Assembly (NCBI GenBank): GCA_019745755.1
Contig: JAIESS010000214.1
Span: forward strand, 1-8,721
Length of the DNA stretch: 8,721 bases
Direction: 5' to 3'
Source of the DNA: Alphaproteobacteria bacterium
Lineage (GTDB): Bacteria; Pseudomonadota; Alphaproteobacteria; Paracaedibacterales; JAKBAR01
Shown in pieces: positions 5,098 to 8,721 of the stretch. The stretch's first letter is position 1; each line of letters opens with the position of its first letter. The notes beneath the pieces were generated by a model. The model was not told where the DNA came from. It did not search any database and worked only from the letters and a program-made list of their open reading frames with translations. A program made the translations under genes and the position numbers.

Positions 5098-6495
5098 TTG
5101 GACCTAGTATACCGAGATTTTTTCGTGGACACAGCCATTTTTGATGCTATTTTTAGCCTTATCTCTCCCCCCTCCATTGATGTGAGGGCATTTATCTCTC
5201 CCTTGGCACTTTTTTGGGTTGTTCCTTTTGTAGGTTTCTTGTTAACCCTAGCCATTGCACCTCTCCTTGCTTCTGATTTTTGGCATGCGCATGAGCGTAA
5301 AGTGATTGGATTTTTTTGCATGAGTATTATTCTTCCTATGCTGATTATTTTTGGGATCCCTGCAACAGGTGGTGCTATTGTGCATATGCTTTACGAGGAA
5401 TACATACCTTTTATTGTTCTTATTGCCTCATTATTTATTGTATGCGGCGGCGTTCACATCACATTACGAGGGGATATTACACCTTTTGGTAATACAATTT
5501 TTCTTTTTGTGGGAGGCATCCTTGCAAGTATCATTGGAACAACAGGAGCATCGATTCTCCTCATCCGACCTTTTTTAAGCGTGAATCATCACCGTGATCA
5601 CAAAAAATATCTCGTCATTTTTTTCATTTTTATCGTAAGTAATATTGGGGGATCCTTAACTCCTATTGGTGATCCTCCCTTGTTTTTAGGGTTCTTAAAG
5701 GGGGTGAGTTTTTTTTGGCCTCTACACCATATGCTGATCCCCTTTTTAGGCGTCACAGTCTCCTTGCTTTGTGTGTTTTACCTTATTGATCGCCATCACT
5801 ATCACAGAAAAATCCCTGCTATACCGCCGATGGATAGTAATGATCCTACTTTTGAGATATTTAAGCTTTATGGCAAGCGTAATGTTATTCTTCTTTTTAT
5901 GATTTTAGGCACAGTATTACTTTCTTCGGTAAAAGGAACATTTTTTCATACATTTCGTGATCTTATTCTTATCATCATTGCAAGTGCATCATGGTTTCTG
6001 ACACCGAAAGCGACGCACTATATGAATCGCTTTAGTTTTCATCCTGTGAGGGAGGTAGCTTTCGTTTTTCTTGCTATTTTCATCACACTCATTCCCATCG
6101 AAGCCCTTCTTCATCTTGGGAAAGACGGTGCGTTCCATCAGGTGGCGGCTCTTGCTCACCCAGGGGGGGACGCCGATCCACTACGTTATTATCTTTTGAC
6201 AGGATTTTTATCCTCCTTTTTGGATAATGCCCCAACGTATCTTCTGTTTTTTCATATGGCTGGCGGTGATGCGGTGGCTCTCATGGGAGAAGGTGCAAAA
6301 ACCCTTTTGGCTATCTCTACAGGTGCTGTGTTTTGGGGGGCTCTCACCTATATAGGCAATGCGCCGAATTTTATGGTGAAAGCCATTGCTGAACGTATGC
6401 AGATTAAAATGCCAAGCTTTTTGGGTTATATGGCATGGTCCTTTGGGATACTCTTGCCTATTTTTATGGTCTTTGGCCTGTGGCAGTTTAGATAG
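5098..6495 (+). CDS. CitMHS_2-type ion transporter (putative citrate / Na+:H+ antiporter family)
   Basis: Polytopic inner-membrane protein of 465 residues with about ten or more hydrophobic helices, of the ion-transporter superfamily that includes CitMHS, ArsB and NhaD. Visible motifs are EYIPFIVL near residue 101, GTTGASILLIRP near 147, SNIGGSLTPIGDPPLFLGFLKGV near 180-203, SSFLDNAPTYLLFF near 371, and STGAVFWGALTYIGNAPNFM near 406. The two symmetric helix-break motifs (GGSLTPIGDPP and YIGNAPNF, each after a Gly-rich stretch) mark the transport core of both halves. Homologues are annotated as sodium:proton antiporters or putative citrate transporters; the substrate cannot be read from sequence. 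The start is uncertain: TTG at 5098 gives the full frame with a weak SD, and GTG at 5125 would still precede the first helix. It is divergent from ydbH and convergent with tolB. Confidence 0.82.
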   Translation: MDLVYRDFFVDTAIFDAIFSLISPPSIDVRAFISPLALFWVVPFVGFLLTLAIAPLLASDFWHAHERKVIGFFCMSIILPMLIIFGIPATGGAIVHMLYEEYIPFIVLIASLFIVCGGVHITLRGDITPFGNTIFLFVGGILASIIGTTGASILLIRPFLSVNHHRDHKKYLVIFFIFIVSNIGGSLTPIGDPPLFLGFLKGVSFFWPLHHMLIPFLGVTVSLLCVFYLIDRHHYHRKIPAIPPMDSNDPTFEIFKLYGKRNVILLFMILGTVLLSSVKGTFFHTFRDLILIIIASASWFLTPKATHYMNRFSFHPVREVAFVFLAIFITLIPIEALLHLGKDGAFHQVAALAHPGGDADPLRYYLLTGFLSSFLDNAPTYLLFFHMAGGDAVALMGEGAKTLLAISTGAVFWGALTYIGNAPNFMVKAIAERMQIKMPSFLGYMAWSFGILLPIFMVFGLWQFR

Positions 6496-6575
6496 GTTAC
6501 AAAAAGAGCCTGGAGGTCAAAAATCGCTTAGAGACCCTATTGTTTTATCATTGCTATTCTCCATAGGAATTCCGT
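6496..6575. other. Convergent intergenic region between the transporter gene and tolB
   Basis: This 80-base gap lies where pal is usually found downstream of tolB. I see no coding sequence. Only weak pairings exist (for example GGTC with GACC around a 14-base loop), and none makes a convincing terminator. Confidence 0.4.
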
Positions 6576-8054
6576 CTAAGCTGCGGGGGCAGCTTTATCC
6601 TTTACAGAGATGTTAGACAAAAGCGGCGACCATGCAGGATCGGATGCATTATGAGGTGTTTTTATGGGCATTTTGACATGCCCTGTTAGATCTGCACAAC
6701 ACAACTGTGATTTTCGGTTAGGGCTTTCTTTTGTATAGATAATATAACGACCATTAGGAGACCACGCTGCGCCTTCGATGAGGTATCCTTCATCGATAAC
6801 GCGTTCCCCTGTTCCATCCGTATTAATAACACACAAGTTATACCCGCCTCCAGCACGCTTGCTAAAGGCAATGAGATCGCCGCGCGGTGACCATACGGGT
6901 TGGGAATGATTGCCGGGACCATTACTGATTTGTTTCACATCACTTCCGTCACTTTTCATTGTAAAGAGCTTTTCCGCAGAACCATTATTATTGCGATCGG
7001 AGGTAAACACGATGTATTCACCATCCGGTGAGTAACATGGGGACGTATCAATGAGCGTATGAGGAGTGAGTTGGCGTGTTTCCTTGGACTGAATATTATA
7101 TGTATAAAGAGCCGTTGATGCTCCCTTGGTCAGGCTCATAACAACTTTGGATCCATCGGGAGAAAAGCGGGGCGCAAAGGTCATTCCCTCAAACGTGCCA
7201 AGAATTTTTGCTTCCCGTTCTCGGACGTCCATTAAATACACTGCAGCACTGTCTTTACGAAAACCGAGGTAAGCAATATGGTGGGTAGAAGGAGAGAACC
7301 TTGGCGTAAGAACAAGATTACTTCCATTGGTTAGATACACAACATTATGACCATCAATATCCATCATACACAGGCGTTTTTTCTTGTTTCTACCAACACC
7401 CTGCTCATCAATAAAGACAACCTGTGAGTCAAAAAATCCTGCATCCCCCGTAACACGTTCATACAAAGCATCAGATATCATGTGGGCAAGTTTGCGCCAT
7501 TTTTTCTCATCCGCAGAAAGAGAAAATCCCTTGAGGAGCATTCCACTGATGACATCATAAATTTTGAATTGAACGGTGAGCTTGGACCCGCTGTGCTCTA
7601 CCTTTCCGATGAGCAAGATTTGATCATTAATGACCCTCCAGTCCTCAAAGCGCACATTTTCATGGACAGACGTATTGTTTTGAATGAAGGCTTGTTTATC
7701 CAAAACATCAAAGCGCCCACACATGGTAAGGTCATTGGCCACAACATCTGTAATTTTTGAGGCGAATTCATTGTCTCCTAAAAAAACAGGAATAGCTACG
7801 GGGGTTCTTTTGATCTGACCACGCGTGATTTCGATGACAGCAGGAATATCAGAGGATTCTGTGTTTGATGATGAAGAGGGGGTTGGTTTTGCAGCTTGAA
7901 TAAGACCAGCGGGCAGACTTCCACCCAGTGGTTTTGCAGCCTCTGCATTCAAAGAGGTTATAACACAACATTGGATTAGTAAGGATAGAGATAGTATTAA
8001 CCCCATAGACACTATCCCGTGTGCATGAATAAGTGACCTTTGTTTTTTTATCAT
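6576..8054 (-). CDS. tolB: Tol-Pal system beta-propeller protein TolB
   Basis: Periplasmic component of the Tol-Pal complex, which keeps the outer membrane attached and constricting during division; it binds TolA, Pal and the peptidoglycan side. From the ATG at 8054 (492 residues), a basic signal peptide with a long hydrophobic core ends near A-E-A (37-39). A Ser/Pro-rich linker follows to about residue 70, then the N-terminal domain (A-V-I-E-I-T-R-G... onward) and a beta-propeller with PD40-type repeats: PRFSPSTHHIAY, PRFSPDGSKVV, PCYSPDGEYIVFTSDR, PVWSPRGDLIAFSK, AAWSPNGRYIIYTK and PAWSP. Start choice: ATG at 8054 has AGAGG 6 bases upstream and gives a normal signal peptide. The in-frame ATG at 8099 (AGGGGG 10 bases upstream) would add 15 basic residues. 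It lies directly downstream of tolA, in the usual order, but pal does not follow. Confidence 0.92.
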   Translation of the reverse strand: MIKKQRSLIHAHGIVSMGLILSLSLLIQCCVITSLNAEAAKPLGGSLPAGLIQAAKPTPSSSSNTESSDIPAVIEITRGQIKRTPVAIPVFLGDNEFASKITDVVANDLTMCGRFDVLDKQAFIQNNTSVHENVRFEDWRVINDQILLIGKVEHSGSKLTVQFKIYDVISGMLLKGFSLSADEKKWRKLAHMISDALYERVTGDAGFFDSQVVFIDEQGVGRNKKKRLCMMDIDGHNVVYLTNGSNLVLTPRFSPSTHHIAYLGFRKDSAAVYLMDVREREAKILGTFEGMTFAPRFSPDGSKVVMSLTKGASTALYTYNIQSKETRQLTPHTLIDTSPCYSPDGEYIVFTSDRNNNGSAEKLFTMKSDGSDVKQISNGPGNHSQPVWSPRGDLIAFSKRAGGGYNLCVINTDGTGERVIDEGYLIEGAAWSPNGRYIIYTKESPNRKSQLCCADLTGHVKMPIKTPHNASDPAWSPLLSNISVKDKAAPAA

Positions 8055-8060
8055 TATAAG

Positions 8061-8065
8061 CCTCT
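8061..8065 (-). promoter_or_regulatory. Ribosome binding site of tolB (internal start)
   Basis: AGAGG 6 bases before the ATG at 8054. It supports the shorter TolB start, though a rival AGGGGG at 8110-8115 precedes the ATG at 8099, so both starts could be used. Confidence 0.45.
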
Positions 8066-8127
8066 TTTTTATATGTCTTATCGTTTTTTCATATATCATT
8101 TTTGTTTAGCCCCCTATGACGCATATG

Positions 8128-8721
8128 TTAATACATATCCTTTGGATTAAAGCGTAAGGTGAGTTTTTTCCACTTTTCATACTTATCCGCGGGGAGGGGA
8201 AGGGGGTTACATGCGGGGTCAAGGACAGCGCGTTGAGCGCTTTCCGCGGCGGCTTGGAAATAGGGATCACCCATACGATCTTTATTCACAATGGTTGCTT
8301 TTGTGACATTACCGTCCTTTGCGATTTCCATGGTGATATCCACAATAAGCTCTTTTGCATTTTGAGCGCCAATGGGAACGAGCCAGCACTTATAAATCTT
8401 TTGACGGATCGCATCAATATCTGTCGCCGTGATATCTTTACCAATTTCCATGGCCGGAGCGCCTTTTTCTGCTCCCTCATCCGCTGTTAATGAATCATCA
8501 ATAAGGCTATCTACAATATCATCCACGGATTTTTTCTTTTCCGAAGCCAGTGGTTTCGGTTTTTTAGCCTTCAAATTCACCTCAGCCTTTGGTGGGGCTT
8601 TTGTCTCCTCTTTTTTTGTATCCTTCTTCGGATCCTTTTTGACGTCTTTCTTTACATCTTTTTTAGGCTCTTTTTTTGGTTCAGGTTCTTTTTGTTTTTC
8701 TTTTTTGGGCTCTGGGATGTG
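8128..8721 (-). CDS. tolA: TolA (energy transducer of Tol-Pal), C-terminal part, 5' end outside window
   Basis: The frame is open to the window edge, giving 197 codons; the membrane anchor and start lie beyond 8721. An apparent GTG at 8580 is only an internal Val codon, since Lys-rich coding sequence continues upstream without a stop. The visible part starts with a Lys/Glu/Pro-rich stretch (the periplasm-spanning domain II), then an acidic linker, then domain III: IRQKIYKCWLVP, a central V-D-I-T-M-E-I-A-K-D-G-N-V strand pair, DPYFQAAAESAQRAVL, and CNPLPLPADKYEKWKKLTLRFNP. The two Cys in KCW and PAC correspond to the conserved disulfide of TolA domain III. TolA, driven by TolQR and the proton gradient, reaches across to TolB/Pal. 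The stop lies 28 bases before the upper tolB start. Confidence 0.9.
   Translation of the reverse strand, partial: HIPEPKKEKQKEPEPKKEPKKDVKKDVKKDPKKDTKKEETKAPPKAEVNLKAKKPKPLASEKKKSVDDIVDSLIDDSLTADEGAEKGAPAMEIGKDITATDIDAIRQKIYKCWLVPIGAQNAKELIVDITMEIAKDGNVTKATIVNKDRMGDPYFQAAAESAQRAVLDPACNPLPLPADKYEKWKKLTLRFNPKDMY
8605..8676 (-). repeat. Six tandem KK(D/E)x tetrapeptides inside TolA domain II
   Basis: Six consecutive four-residue units read KKEP, KKDV, KKDV, KKDP, KKDT, KKEE, one per 12 bases. The DNA copies differ at wobble positions, so the repeat is conserved at protein rather than DNA level. It forms part of the charged helical or extended spacer of TolA. Confidence 0.75.

Noticed and set aside
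6508..6570. Bidirectional terminator between the transporter gene and tolB
   Set aside because: Only 4-5 bp stems with long loops could be found.
7482..7760. Plus-strand open frame of 92 codons opposite tolB
   Set aside because: It is an antisense shadow of the conserved N-terminal TolB domain.
7960..7975. TolB signal region L-L-I-Q-C-C as a lipobox
   Set aside because: Gln before the Cys is not accepted by signal peptidase II; a normal A-E-A cleavage site follows.
8123..8138. Inverted repeat ATATGT-TAAT-ACATAT at the tolA stop as a terminator or operator
   Set aside because: It is all A/T-rich, has no T-run after it, and tolB continues in the same direction; probably chance.

Overview
The window looks like an AT-rich alphaproteobacterial chromosome. 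A reduced or intracellular lineage of the Holosporales/Rickettsiales type is my inference. The evidence is the S2 N-terminus at the left edge, the alphaproteobacterial style of the TolA C-terminus and the CitMHS_2-type transporter, and the complete absence of mobile elements, CRISPR, tRNA or rRNA. Most genes are housekeeping or cell-envelope genes.

Layout. The first 34 bases hold the start of rpsB (ribosomal protein S2) on the minus strand, with a good RBS, a long 5' leader and a strong sigma70-type promoter. Head-to-head with it lies ruvX (YqgF/Holliday-junction resolvase-like). Convergent to ruvX is a two-cassette ABC-F ATPase whose first cassette lacks the helical subdomain, as in ribosome-protection (antibiotic-resistance) ABC-F proteins. 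Directly before its start is a short regulatory block: a candidate promoter, a six-codon leader ORF, and an intrinsic-terminator hairpin that contains the leader ORF's stop codon. This resembles a ribosome-controlled attenuator and is the most interesting signal in the window.

Next on the minus strand is a compact operon, ydbH - ynbE - small cupin-like gene. YdbH (AsmA-like, inner membrane) and YnbE (outer-membrane lipoprotein) form an intermembrane phospholipid-transport bridge. The usual third gene, ydbL, is replaced here by a cupin-like ORF. Divergent from ydbH, only 28 bases away, is a CitMHS_2/ArsB-NhaD-type ion transporter.

The right end carries tolB and the 3' part of tolA on the minus strand. 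These belong to the Tol-Pal envelope system, but pal does not follow tolB, because the transporter gene converges on it. Ydb and Tol genes together give the right two thirds of the window a strong outer-membrane-maintenance theme.

No stretch longer than about 300 bases lacks a gene. The larger gaps are 35-269 (rpsB leader and ruvX upstream region) and 2346-2607 (ABC-F leader region).
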